Assembly: GCA_964468185.1 (NCBI GenBank)
Contig: CAYXTR010000004.1
Location: forward strand, 62,001 to 126,000
Length of the DNA stretch: 64,000 bases
Reading direction: 5' to 3'
DNA from: JANQFV01 sp964468185
GTDB taxonomy: Bacteria > Planctomycetota > Phycisphaerae > UBA1845 > Fen-1342
The notes under the pieces were generated by a model. That model saw nothing but the letters and a program-made list of their open reading frames with translations. It had not been told where the DNA came from and did not search any database. The translations under genes and the position numbers were made by a program. The stretch's first letter is position 1. The number at the start of each line of letters is the position of its first letter. This document shows, piece after piece, positions 8,190 through 16,796 of the stretch.

Positions 8190-9452
8190 GTGCGGCAGGC
8201 CTGGATAATCTCCGTCGGAACCGAATTGACGCTGGGGCAGACGGTGGACACGAATACGGCGTGGCTGGCAGCGCAGCTCGCATCAGTCGGAGTGCGCACG
8301 CGGCGTCACGTTACCGTACCCGATGAATTGGATGCGTTGGGCGAGGCTGTCACAACTGCATCGCGGGGGGCCGATCTTGTGCTCTGCACTGGTGGGTTGG
8401 GGCCAACGGAAGACGATCTGACGCGGGTCGCGTTGGCGCGGGCAGCGGGCGTCGAACTTGTGCGACATGAGCCGAGTGTCGAAATGCTGCGGTCGTTCTT
8501 TGCGGCCCGCAATCGCGCCGTGCCGGAACAGAATCTGGTACAGGCTGATCTGCCACGGGGTGCCACCCCCTTACCGAATACTTGCGGCACAGCGCCGGGC
8601 GTGTTGGTGTCGCTGAGAGGTACGCCCGTCTACGCGTTGCCGGGGGTGCCGTTCGAAATGCGTGAAATGTTCAAGTCGGCGGTCTTGCCGGCGGTGCGGG
8701 CGGCGGCGGAGGGGGCGGTACTCGTCAGCCGGATGATCCACACCTTTGGCGCAGGCGAGTCGGATGTGGGACGGGCCTTGCGCGATTTGATGGAACGCGG
8801 CCGTAATCCGGAAGTGGGTACGACGGCCGCAGCGGGCATCGTGTCGGTGCGGATCAACGCATCGGCGGGCGACGCGAACGCTGCGGACACTCTGCTGGAT
8901 GCGACGGAGGATGAAGTTCGGCGGCGTTTGGGCACGCTCGTGTTTGGACGCGATGACGAAACACTGGCCGGGACGGTTGGGAAGCGTCTACAGGTCATCT
9001 GCCGGACGGTCGCAACTGCGGAATCCTGCACGGGTGGGCTGCTTGGCAAGCTCCTGACGGATGTGTCGGGCAGCAGCGCGTATTACGTCGGCGGCGTCGT
9101 CAGCTATGCGAATGCTGTGAAGGTGCGACAATTGGGGGTCGACGAAAGCGATCTATCGGCACAGGGGGCCGTCAGTGAGGCCGTCGCCAATGCAATGGCT
9201 CGGGGCGTTGCGGAGCGGCTGGCGGCGGATTACGCCCTTGCGGTGACGGGCGTAGCGGGACCGACGGGCGGAACGGCCGATAAACCTGTCGGGCTGGTCT
9301 GGATCGGCCTGCATACGCCGGAGAGGACAACGGCGACGGAATATCGGTTTGGTGAGACGACGCCGCGAGAGATCATTCGACGGCGCGCGGCTCGAACTGC
9401 GTTGAATATGCTGCGTATGGAACTGCTGAGGGTGGATGGCAGTGCACGGTGA
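8190..9452 (+). CDS. cinA: CinA-family protein (MoaB/MogA-like + nicotinamide-nucleotide amidohydrolase)
   Basis: About 420 residues, the usual two-domain CinA length. The N-terminal molybdopterin-binding-like domain has ISVGTELTLGQTVDTNTAW and LVLCTGGLGPTEDD. The C-terminal domain has ATAESCTGGLLGKLLTDVSGSS, ALAVTGVAGPTGGT and KPVGLVWIGL, typical of the PncC-type amidohydrolase that deamidates NMN for pyridine nucleotide salvage; the N-terminal domain of related proteins has ADP-ribose pyrophosphatase activity. The GTG at 8190 is chosen because GAGAGGA lies 7 bases upstream. An ATG at 8148 would add 14 residues. Confidence 0.92.
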   Translation: MRQAWIISVGTELTLGQTVDTNTAWLAAQLASVGVRTRRHVTVPDELDALGEAVTTASRGADLVLCTGGLGPTEDDLTRVALARAAGVELVRHEPSVEMLRSFFAARNRAVPEQNLVQADLPRGATPLPNTCGTAPGVLVSLRGTPVYALPGVPFEMREMFKSAVLPAVRAAAEGAVLVSRMIHTFGAGESDVGRALRDLMERGRNPEVGTTAAAGIVSVRINASAGDANAADTLLDATEDEVRRRLGTLVFGRDDETLAGTVGKRLQVICRTVATAESCTGGLLGKLLTDVSGSSAYYVGGVVSYANAVKVRQLGVDESDLSAQGAVSEAVANAMARGVAERLAADYALAVTGVAGPTGGTADKPVGLVWIGLHTPERTTATEYRFGETTPREIIRRRAARTALNMLRMELLRVDGSAR

Positions 9453-9596
9453 GACGTTGGGCCTGGAGGGATTGGTTTCGGCGGGGCCTTCACAGGATCG
9501 AGGGGTGTGGCCGATAATGACGAAGTGGGCTCGATTTACCTGTGCGTGGCGGGCCGCCAGGATGAGATGGTAACTGAACGGGCAGGAGCGACGTTA

Positions 9597-10730
9597 ATGA
9601 CTATTCGAATGCTGCTGATGGGCGTCATCGTAGTGCTTGGGCCGCTGCTTGCGGGTGCTCAGGAAGAAGGGGCGGCGCCTGGTGGTGCGTCAGCAGATGA
9701 GCCGGGTGAGCGCCGGCCGGTGCTGAGTCCGGATCAGGCCGTGGAGCTTGCCCGGGAGCGGTTTGAATCTGGTGACACTGCGGCGGCGCTGGACATTGTG
9801 CGGCGGGCGTTGCGGATCAACCCCGGGCATGCGCGGGCGAACCTGCTGGCTGGCGAGATGCTGATGGCGGAAGAGAACTACAATGGAGCCCGCGACTACT
9901 TCATGCAGGTGTTGCAGGCCGAGCCAGCGAACTTCGAGGCGAATCTGAACCTGGGGCAGATCTGGATTGCCAATCGCTCCTGGCGGCAGGCGACATACTA
10001 TCTGGAGCAGGCCGAACGGGTAGCACCGCGCGACGAGCGGGCCGAGGTCAAGCGTCTCCTGGCCTTCTCGCTGGCAGGAGAGGGGAAGATCGGCCCTGCG
10101 ATCGCGAAGGCCCAGGAAGCGGTATCCATCAGCCCGAATGACTACGACGTGATTCGCACGCTAGCGGAGATTCTGCAGCGTGTGGCCGGACGCGACCCGC
10201 GGATGGTAGAGCAGATGCTGCGGGCATCGGAGCAACTCGTTGCGCTCGCCGCGGGTGACGTGGACGGCAACCCGGGTGACCAGCGGGCAGTCGCCCGGCT
10301 TGAGCTGGCGTATCAGTATGAGCTCAGTGCATTGACGACATACTATCAGTCGCTGCAATTGACCGGCCCGCGCGGGGAGCCGCTGGATCAGGTTCAGCCG
10401 GGTCGTGAGGCCGAGGCTGCGGATGCGCTGCTGGAGTTGGCTAAGACACGGGATCTCCACGAGACGGTTCGAGCTACGCTGACGACGTTTGACACGATCG
10501 AGTTGCTGGGGCGGGCCGTCGAGCTTCAGCCGGAGGATGTTGAAGCGTTGGAGCTGCTGGCCCAGAAGTTCCGTGTGGTCCGCGCGCAGGACGCGGCAGT
10601 TGGGGTGTATCAGCGCATTCTCGAACTGGCTCCGGATCACGAGGAAGCGAAATCGTACCTGACGCGGGTGGGCGCGCCTCTGGAAGCTGAAAAGTCGGAG
10701 GAGGCCGCAGGGACGGGAGGTTCGGAGTAG
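9597..10730 (+). CDS. Exported TPR-repeat protein
   Basis: A 377-residue protein. The signal peptide (IRMLLMGVIVVLGPLLAGAQ) follows the ATG at 9597, with GGAG 9 bases upstream. The mature region is built of tetratricopeptide repeats, for example ALDIVRRALRINPGHARA, ARDYFMQVLQAEPANFEANL, AKAQEAVSISPNDYDVIRTL and a last repeat AVGVYQRILELAPDHEEA. Such proteins scaffold protein complexes in the periplasm or at the outer membrane. No catalytic motif is visible. It ends at a strong terminator. Function unknown beyond the fold. Confidence 0.75.
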   Translation: MTIRMLLMGVIVVLGPLLAGAQEEGAAPGGASADEPGERRPVLSPDQAVELARERFESGDTAAALDIVRRALRINPGHARANLLAGEMLMAEENYNGARDYFMQVLQAEPANFEANLNLGQIWIANRSWRQATYYLEQAERVAPRDERAEVKRLLAFSLAGEGKIGPAIAKAQEAVSISPNDYDVIRTLAEILQRVAGRDPRMVEQMLRASEQLVALAAGDVDGNPGDQRAVARLELAYQYELSALTTYYQSLQLTGPRGEPLDQVQPGREAEAADALLELAKTRDLHETVRATLTTFDTIELLGRAVELQPEDVEALELLAQKFRVVRAQDAAVGVYQRILELAPDHEEAKSYLTRVGAPLEAEKSEEAAGTGGSE

Positions 10731-10787
10731 CACAAGAGAGATGCGGCCACGTGCCGGGCGGCGTCTGGGTATGGGTGAACAGAAACC

Positions 10788-10826
10788 GAGCCGCGTGAGA
10801 TGTCCGGTCTCACGCGGCTCTTTCTT
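10788..10826 (+). terminator. Intrinsic terminator, probably bidirectional
   Basis: A perfect 13-bp stem, GAGCCGCGTGAGA (10788-10800) and TCTCACGCGGCTC (10808-10820), with a 7-base loop, followed by TTTCTT. It lies between two convergent genes, so it may also end the minus-strand lipoprotein transcript. Confidence 0.85.
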
Positions 10827-10856
10827 GTGATCTGGTAACGGCGACCGTTCGGTCGC

Positions 10857-11894
10857 TCAATTGATGCCGGCGCGGGGGTCGAAGGCGTGGATCTCGGAGC
10901 CGGTGGAATCGGTCACGCGCCACAGCAATTGCGGATAGGCGGGTTCGAGGTCGTCGCGGATGAAGACGTACTCGATGGTGCCGCCGCGGAAGAACTCGAA
11001 GCAGGCGGCGTTGGCGGATGACGTTCCCGGGGTAGCGAGAAACTGGAACGGGTTGTTAATGCCCTGGCACTCACAAGCCGTGCCCTGAATCTCAGAAGGG
11101 GCACGGCGGTAGGAATTTACGCCCAGAACGGACGAGCCGGTTGGGCGGTCTGAACCGTCGACATAGTACCAGCCGTCCTGTTCGCAGATGGGGTCGGCGG
11201 TGTCTTGGCTATTCTCGTTGCAGGGGGCATTCAGGAGATCGGCAACGAGCAGTCGTGATCCGGCGGATGTGGTACCAGGGTTGTGGAACACGATCGCGTT
11301 CGGCACCGGTATGCGGGCGCCGGCGCTGCCGAAGAAGTTATCGTAACTGGGCGTCGAGCCTTGGGCGGGCGCGATGGCCGCGGCGAGGTTGCTACCGCCG
11401 CCGGCACCTGCGCTTTGGAACTGGCCACTCTCATGGAAGCGGTACAACGCTGGCCCTTCGATACATAGGCTGCCGAATTCGACCGACGCGCCCTCGGCAA
11501 TCTGCGTATATCCGGACTGGGTGTAGAGTGATACGTCATCAGGGCAGACGGCGCCCTCGGGGTAGGTATCGCTATTCACGAACGCGATGAAGACCAGGAA
11601 GTAGTGGATATAGTCGCGGGAGAGGTTACGCATCGAGATCCGTACGAACTTCTCGGTCTGCGGCAGGTTGCACGGGTCAACGAAGCCCGAGGTGTCACCC
11701 CCCAAGCTTGACCCGGTCTCACGTCCCGTGGAACTGGGGCCAGTCACGGCGGTTTGGGCCTGTGATTCGAAAGAGCGGGCCAGGAACTCGAACGTGCTGC
11801 TGCCGCCGCCGCAGCCGGCCGACAACAAGCAGGTCAGGCTTCCCAGCGTTAGTAGGGCACCAGCACAAAACCGCCGGTTTGTCGCTGTAAACAT
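10857..11894 (-). CDS. Lipoprotein of unknown function
   Basis: A 345-residue protein that starts MFTATNRRFCAGALLTLGS and has a lipobox LLSAGC followed by GGGSS, so it should be lipid-anchored. AAGGAG lies 9 bases before the ATG at 11894. The rest is a mostly beta-like, Gly/Ser-rich domain with at least eight cysteines (for example FVDPCNLPQ, GTACECQG) that may form disulfides, consistent with an exported protein. No known family was recognised. It is divergent from the response regulator gene; the two starts are about 180 bases apart. Confidence 0.65.
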   Translation of the reverse strand: MFTATNRRFCAGALLTLGSLTCLLSAGCGGGSSTFEFLARSFESQAQTAVTGPSSTGRETGSSLGGDTSGFVDPCNLPQTEKFVRISMRNLSRDYIHYFLVFIAFVNSDTYPEGAVCPDDVSLYTQSGYTQIAEGASVEFGSLCIEGPALYRFHESGQFQSAGAGGGSNLAAAIAPAQGSTPSYDNFFGSAGARIPVPNAIVFHNPGTTSAGSRLLVADLLNAPCNENSQDTADPICEQDGWYYVDGSDRPTGSSVLGVNSYRRAPSEIQGTACECQGINNPFQFLATPGTSSANAACFEFFRGGTIEYVFIRDDLEPAYPQLLWRVTDSTGSEIHAFDPRAGIN

Positions 11895-12076
11895 ACGAAA
11901 TACTCCTTCGTCAACGCCCGCCCGCCGCCAGCCGCTCCGCGCGGACCGAGAACCACACCCCCAGCGGTTGAAATATATCGCTGTCCTGGCTTTCGGACAA
12001 GACGGGCCCGGGGGCGTGGAGGTTGCGTTCGGGCGTCGAATTCGGCACACTTCCGGCTGCGCGGCGAGGAGAGACC

Positions 12077-12523
12077 ATGAGCGACGAACCGCAGATCGCA
12101 AATTCAAAGATTCTGGTAGCCGACGACAATCCGCAGATTCTGGAGTTGCTGGAGGCCTATCTCGAGCCGCTGGGCGTGCAGGTACGGATGGCGACGGATG
12201 GGGAGCAGACGCTCAGTGCAGTCGAGCAGGAGGAGCCTGACCTGATTCTGCTGGACATCATGATGCCGAAGCGCAGCGGGTTTGAGGTATGCCGGACGCT
12301 GAAGAACGACTCGCGTTATCGGGACATACCAATCATCATGGTGACGGCGCTGAATGAGTTGGGTGATATGGAGCGGGCGCGGGAGTACGGGGGCGACGAT
12401 TTTCTCAGCAAGCCGGTGAACAAGATTGAATTGCTGGCTCGCGTGCAGAATCTGCTGAAGCTGCGTCACCTGAAGCGATCGCTGGGCCGTCAGGGTGAAG
12501 AGCCGCCATCCGCGTCGTCCTGA
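12077..12523 (+). CDS. Stand-alone response regulator (CheY-like receiver)
   Basis: A 148-residue single receiver domain. It shows the acidic pair in ILVADDNPQILELL, the phospho-acceptor aspartate in LILLDIMMPKRSG, the switch Thr in IIMVTALNE and the lysine in FLSKPVNK. No output domain follows; the tail is Ser/Gln-rich. It probably relays phosphate from a histidine kinase to a partner by protein contact. GAGGAG precedes the ATG at 12077. The 3' end overlaps the convergent YdjY-like gene by 34 bases. No histidine kinase is in the window. Confidence 0.9.
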   Translation: MSDEPQIANSKILVADDNPQILELLEAYLEPLGVQVRMATDGEQTLSAVEQEEPDLILLDIMMPKRSGFEVCRTLKNDSRYRDIPIIMVTALNELGDMERAREYGGDDFLSKPVNKIELLARVQNLLKLRHLKRSLGRQGEEPPSASS

Positions 12524-13509
12524 GCGTTTGCCGACGCCGGGGGGCGGATGAATCGGACTGCGGAGGGCGCGACACCGCGGGCGATCAATGCCTGGTGCAA
12601 TCTCCGCTGATCGGCGTGGAGCGTACCGTGCAGCAGAATATCGAGGGTATATTCTGCAATAAGTTGCTGATTGAGCTTAATCAGGTCGGCGAGATCGGCG
12701 GGCGAGCTGTAGCGACCATTCACGTAGATCGCGCCGAGTCGGTCGACCTTGACATCCAGTTTGTGCGCATGGGCCGGTCGGATGACCAGGAGCACGGGTG
12801 TATTGAGGGGCGGGATGGCCGGCGTCTGGGCAGCGGCCCACAGCGCGCCGTAGCGGCTTGGGAAGCGTCGGCTGTAGGCGATCAGGCTATCCGGGAAATC
12901 GACCAGAGCGATCCCGACGCCGGACTCACCCGCTGAAAGCCGCTCATCGTGCGTGCGGAGCGAGCCGGCGAAGTACCAGGGGCGTGGGAGGGGCGGTCGC
13001 TCGTATTCCACTTCGCGGAGCCACTCGAATGCAGATGTTGTCCGCGGTTCCGAGCCTGCATGCCAGCGCACTGAGATATCGACGAGATCGCCGGAAGGTG
13101 GGTCGTAGGTGCGCGTCTGCTCGTTCCAGACCGGGGGGTGGCCCGGATGCACTCCGATCAGACCCAATGCGAGATAGATGTGCTCGGCGGCGGCGGCGAA
13201 TCGCAGGATGCTCTCGTGCTCCTTACCGGGCCAGCACGCCAGGAATTCGAGCGGGCCGGAGCGCAGGACGACATGCGTTTGGACGTAGATGGCGGGCTGG
13301 TGCCAGTCGATGCTGACGCCTGGCTGGAATGGGCGTGCCTGCGGAGGCGGGGCGGGTTGCGACGCCGGCACTGGCGTGCGAACCGTCATGGGTGGACCTT
13401 GGTCGGCGTCGGATGGTCTGGCGGATGCCAGAAGCGCGCAGGCCACCAGAAGAACACGCCCGCCGCGGTGAGGCGACGGGCGCTTGATGACGGCAATCCA
13501 CGTTGGCAA
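12490..13509 (-). CDS. Exported YdjY-type protein with ExbD-like C-terminal region
   Basis: A 339-residue protein with a signal-like N-terminus (RVLLVACALLASARPSDA). Residues about 70-200 match the YdjY-type domain: LEFLACWPGKEHESIL, followed by AAAEHIYLALGLIGVHPGHP. Residues about 245-325 look like the periplasmic domain of ExbD/TolR proteins: KLDVKVDRLGAIYVNGRYSS, then a long helix, LDILLHGTLHADQRRLHQAL and a last strand VRFIRPP. The ExbD resemblance is my inference from the strand-helix pattern. It starts 9 bases after the secretin stop, so the two are likely cotranscribed and may act in the same envelope process. Confidence 0.6.
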   Translation of the reverse strand: MPTWIAVIKRPSPHRGGRVLLVACALLASARPSDADQGPPMTVRTPVPASQPAPPPQARPFQPGVSIDWHQPAIYVQTHVVLRSGPLEFLACWPGKEHESILRFAAAAEHIYLALGLIGVHPGHPPVWNEQTRTYDPPSGDLVDISVRWHAGSEPRTTSAFEWLREVEYERPPLPRPWYFAGSLRTHDERLSAGESGVGIALVDFPDSLIAYSRRFPSRYGALWAAAQTPAIPPLNTPVLLVIRPAHAHKLDVKVDRLGAIYVNGRYSSPADLADLIKLNQQLIAEYTLDILLHGTLHADQRRLHQALIARGVAPSAVRFIRPPASANAQDDADGGSSP

Positions 13510-13518
13510 GGCTGGGAC

Positions 13519-16485
13519 TTAAATACCAGACCGTGTGAAGCCCGGGAAGGCCTCTTCCTCGGCCTCTTCCTGGATGATGATCTTCGTCTTGACGAGGATC
13601 AGCAGGGTGCGCGTGTCCTTGATCGTGGTTTCGTTGGTGAACGCCCGCTTGAGAATCGGGATTTTGCTGAGAATGGGCACGCCGGCGGCGACTTCGATCT
13701 CACCGACCTGCTTGAGGCCACCGAGGAGCACGGTGCCGCCGTCGGGGATGGAGACGGTGGTTTCGAGTCGAGCGAATTCCTGCGTGGGCAGGGTGATGAA
13801 GGAGCCGGGCGAGTTGCCGCTGGCCCGCTGGACTTCGACGGTTTCGAAGGTGGGCTCCTGGCGCTGCTGCACGTTGAGCGTCAGGGTGACGTACTTGCGG
13901 TCGGCGCTGATGGTGCCCTCGACCCACATGGAGACACCGGCATCTGCGCTGGCCGTCTGCGGCTGGAAACCGACGGCACCTTCAGCCAGCCGAGGTTCCA
14001 AGCTGGATACGTATTGGCGCGAGCTACCGATCGAGATGGTCGACGCCTGACCGTTGAAGAGCACGAGGCGCGGGGCCTGCACGACGCTTGACCGGGCATT
14101 GGCCTGCGTGGCGCGAATCAGAAAGTCCACCTGGAGGTTGTCCAAGAACGATCCGGCGATTTGGAGGGCCGGTTGGAGAGCCTCACGAGCGCCAAAGGAG
14201 CCGGGCACGCGGGTGGCCTGAGGGGCGCCCTGGACGATGCTGCGGGAGCTCTGGCTGGCGCCGATCGGCGTGAAGTTGCTGCCCGTCGGGAGCATGCTGC
14301 CCGAGGCCGGTACGAAACCGGCCTGCGAATACGGCTGCTGCGGGACGGTGCCGGGCGGTAACTGTTGTCCGAAGGCCGGGACCGCAGGGTAGGCACCAAT
14401 GCGTGAATACTGCCGCGGTACCAGCACAATCCCGCCGGTGGCTGGATCGCTGATCGCCGCACCGGTCGTGTTGTAGGCCTGATCGTAGCCTGCGCTGCCA
14501 GAATTGAAGACGAAGTCCAGATCGACGCCGAATTCTTCGAGGAAGTTTGACGTGACGTCGAGGAACCGCGTTTCGACGCTGATCTGCATGGCGCGGAAAC
14601 GTCGAAGTTGCTCCAGCAGGTTGCCGACCTGGCGGTGCGCATTGGACGTGTTGAAGATGATCAACTGGCCGTTCAGGTCGCGAATCGAGGCGTCGCCGCC
14701 ACCGGTCTCGCGCCAGGAATCCGGTTCGACGGTTTGGCGGATGATGTCGATGATCTCTTCGGCAGGCATGCCGGCCTGCTGCTCATCGTCGTAATCATCC
14801 TGCTGGTTTTGCTGCCCTTGGCCAAACATGCCCTGGCCGCCGCCGCCACCGCCCTGGCCGCCGGTCTCCCCCATGCCCTGCGTAACGTCAAACGCGTTTT
14901 GGCGACTGGCGCGCGGGACGCGGACGAGGAGGTCGCGAATGTCGTAGATGTTCACCAGCTTGTCACGGTCGAGCTTGTCCTTGGTGGCGACTCGAAGAAG
15001 GTCGTCCTTGAAGGCGTAGGCCAAGCGCACGTCGCCGCCGACCTGCGTGAGCACTTCTTCGAGCACGACGCGGAATAGCAGACCGCTAAGTTCCAGCGAA
15101 ACCGGTGCGTCGCGTTCGATGCCGGAGTCCTCGATATCGGTCCAGTCGACCGAGATGTTGACCTGCGTCAGTTCCCCGAGGAATTCCATGACCTGGTCGA
15201 ACGGCTGCTCTTCGAACCGCGTATCGGGTAAGGTCTGGGCAAGGCGGGGATCTTCATCGAAACGGCCGGTCGAGACGCCCCAGCGCTGCCGGTTGCGTGC
15301 CAACTCACGGAAGTTCTCAGGGTACATCACGTCAATGTCCCAGGGGATCAAGGCCTGTTCGGCCTTGACGAGCGCATTCCGTGTTTGCACGTAGAGGTTG
15401 TGCTGCCATTCCTTCTGTTCTTCGATCGAAGCGAAGTCCTCGGCCCAGTTCAGGTCCTGCTGGGCTGGCACGTTGGCGGGGTCGATCCGCAGGATTTCGC
15501 GGTAGACCTCGGCGGCTTCGGCATAACGACGCTCACGTCGCAATTGCTGGGCGGTGTTGAAGAGTTGTTGGATTTTCTCGGCCTTCTGCTGCTCGATGAG
15601 CTGCTTGCGCACGCGAACGCGTTCGGCAATCTCCTCGCGCTCTTCAGCAGCCGTGGTCTGTTCCCACTCCTCCTGCGCGCGGACCACCTCTTCCTTGAGG
15701 TCGAGCATGCGCTGACGGGCGGTGAGGTACTTCGAGACCGGCTCAGCATGATTGCGGGCCGACTCAACCATCTGGAGAGCTGCCTCCGCGAGTTTGCGTG
15801 CGGCGGAGAAATCATGGTCTAGCACCGCCTGGCGTGCTTCGGCGGCCAAAGCGTCGGCTTTGGCCTCGGCCTGCTGCCAGAGTAGGGCGTCACGCAGGCG
15901 AACCTCGTCCGCCGGCGTCATGCGGCGCGGCGTGCCTTGCTGTTCCGGTATGGGCATGGGCGCCGGCTCTGCGGCGGGTGCCGTCTGCGGCTCAGGCGCA
16001 GGCTCTTGGGGCTGCTCGGCAGGCTCCTCCGGGAGTTCTTCGGGGGTATCGAGCGGTTCCGACGGACGTGCCGCCTCCGCGAGAGCCTGTTTCTCCTCGA
16101 TGCGCATCAGTTGGATCGAGGAACGGGAACGCTGCGCCGGCTGGGCGTACTCGTTGTCGAGCACGGCCTCGTACTGTTCCTGGGCAAGCTCCCAAGCACC
16201 TTCCTCGTAGGCGGCATCGGCCGCGGCAAGGTCTTGTTGCGCTCGCTCGGCACCCTGGATAGCCTGAGGCAGTTGCTCCAGCAAGTGATCGAGCTGGGTT
16301 CGCTCTTCGTCCGTGAGAGCGTCCCGATCCACTTCGAGCAGCGCTTCCTGCGCAGCTACGTACTCTTGCGCCTCGTACAGGTCGACCGCCTTCTGGAGTT
16401 GCTCGCTTTGTGCCCACGCTGCGGGCACCAGCGTCACGACCAAGAGAAGGGTGACCCCGGTCCAGACTCGAACCACAGATGACAT
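13519..16485 (-). CDS. Secretin with long TPR/coiled-coil N-terminal head
   Basis: A 988-residue outer-membrane channel protein. The order is: signal peptide ending PAAWAQ; a 350-residue helical region rich in Glu/Gln with TPR-like repeats (AEAAEVYREILRIDPANVPA) and coiled coil; secretin N-domains (about 430-640) with DLLVRVPRASRQ and a Gly/Gln-rich plus acidic linker; and the C-terminal secretin pore with QARSS/RSSVVQAPRL-type strands and VSIPDGGTVLLGGL, the family hallmark. AAGGAG lies just before the ATG at 16485. Secretins form gated pores for type II secretion or type IV pili. No GspE/PilB ATPase or inner-membrane platform gene is in the window. The N-domain and linker are repeated in the protein at 2936-3709. 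Confidence 0.88.
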   Translation of the reverse strand: MSSVVRVWTGVTLLLVVTLVPAAWAQSEQLQKAVDLYEAQEYVAAQEALLEVDRDALTDEERTQLDHLLEQLPQAIQGAERAQQDLAAADAAYEEGAWELAQEQYEAVLDNEYAQPAQRSRSSIQLMRIEEKQALAEAARPSEPLDTPEELPEEPAEQPQEPAPEPQTAPAAEPAPMPIPEQQGTPRRMTPADEVRLRDALLWQQAEAKADALAAEARQAVLDHDFSAARKLAEAALQMVESARNHAEPVSKYLTARQRMLDLKEEVVRAQEEWEQTTAAEEREEIAERVRVRKQLIEQQKAEKIQQLFNTAQQLRRERRYAEAAEVYREILRIDPANVPAQQDLNWAEDFASIEEQKEWQHNLYVQTRNALVKAEQALIPWDIDVMYPENFRELARNRQRWGVSTGRFDEDPRLAQTLPDTRFEEQPFDQVMEFLGELTQVNISVDWTDIEDSGIERDAPVSLELSGLLFRVVLEEVLTQVGGDVRLAYAFKDDLLRVATKDKLDRDKLVNIYDIRDLLVRVPRASRQNAFDVTQGMGETGGQGGGGGGQGMFGQGQQNQQDDYDDEQQAGMPAEEIIDIIRQTVEPDSWRETGGGDASIRDLNGQLIIFNTSNAHRQVGNLLEQLRRFRAMQISVETRFLDVTSNFLEEFGVDLDFVFNSGSAGYDQAYNTTGAAISDPATGGIVLVPRQYSRIGAYPAVPAFGQQLPPGTVPQQPYSQAGFVPASGSMLPTGSNFTPIGASQSSRSIVQGAPQATRVPGSFGAREALQPALQIAGSFLDNLQVDFLIRATQANARSSVVQAPRLVLFNGQASTISIGSSRQYVSSLEPRLAEGAVGFQPQTASADAGVSMWVEGTISADRKYVTLTLNVQQRQEPTFETVEVQRASGNSPGSFITLPTQEFARLETTVSIPDGGTVLLGGLKQVGEIEVAAGVPILSKIPILKRAFTNETTIKDTRTLLILVKTKIIIQEEAEEEAFPGFTRSGI

Positions 16486-16796
16486 CCGGATCTCCTTACG
16501 CCCTGACGCGTTCCGGCTATGACTGGCAGAGAACGCGCCCGCCGCCACGACGCATGAGGCATCGCATCGCGCGACCATCCACACTCACCGAACCACAACG
16601 TACGCACTCGGATCGGGATGGATGAATGTATGAAGCCACGCACAATCTTCCTTACAAAATCCGACGCGAAGTGTAGCCCCGCCCAAACGTCGATGCAACC
16701 GACATATAAGACGAACTGGACGGTCAGCCGTCGATCGAGTTGCGGAGGATCGCATAAGCCGCGAACTGGCGGATTCCCGCCACAGGCCCGCGGGGG
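16486..16796. other. Intergenic leader upstream of the secretin gene
   Basis: 311 bases without a gene. It contains the candidate minus-strand promoter at 16670-16698. A 6-bp hairpin TGGCGG-ATTC-CCGCCA lies near 16772, without a T-run, so it is a weak terminator candidate for the upstream gene. Confidence 0.5.
16670..16698 (-). promoter_or_regulatory. Candidate promoter for the secretin gene
   Basis: On the minus strand TTGCAT (16698-16693), a 17-bp spacer and TACACT (16675-16670) lie about 185 bases upstream of the secretin start. The matches are partial (3/6 and 4/6). Confidence 0.3.
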
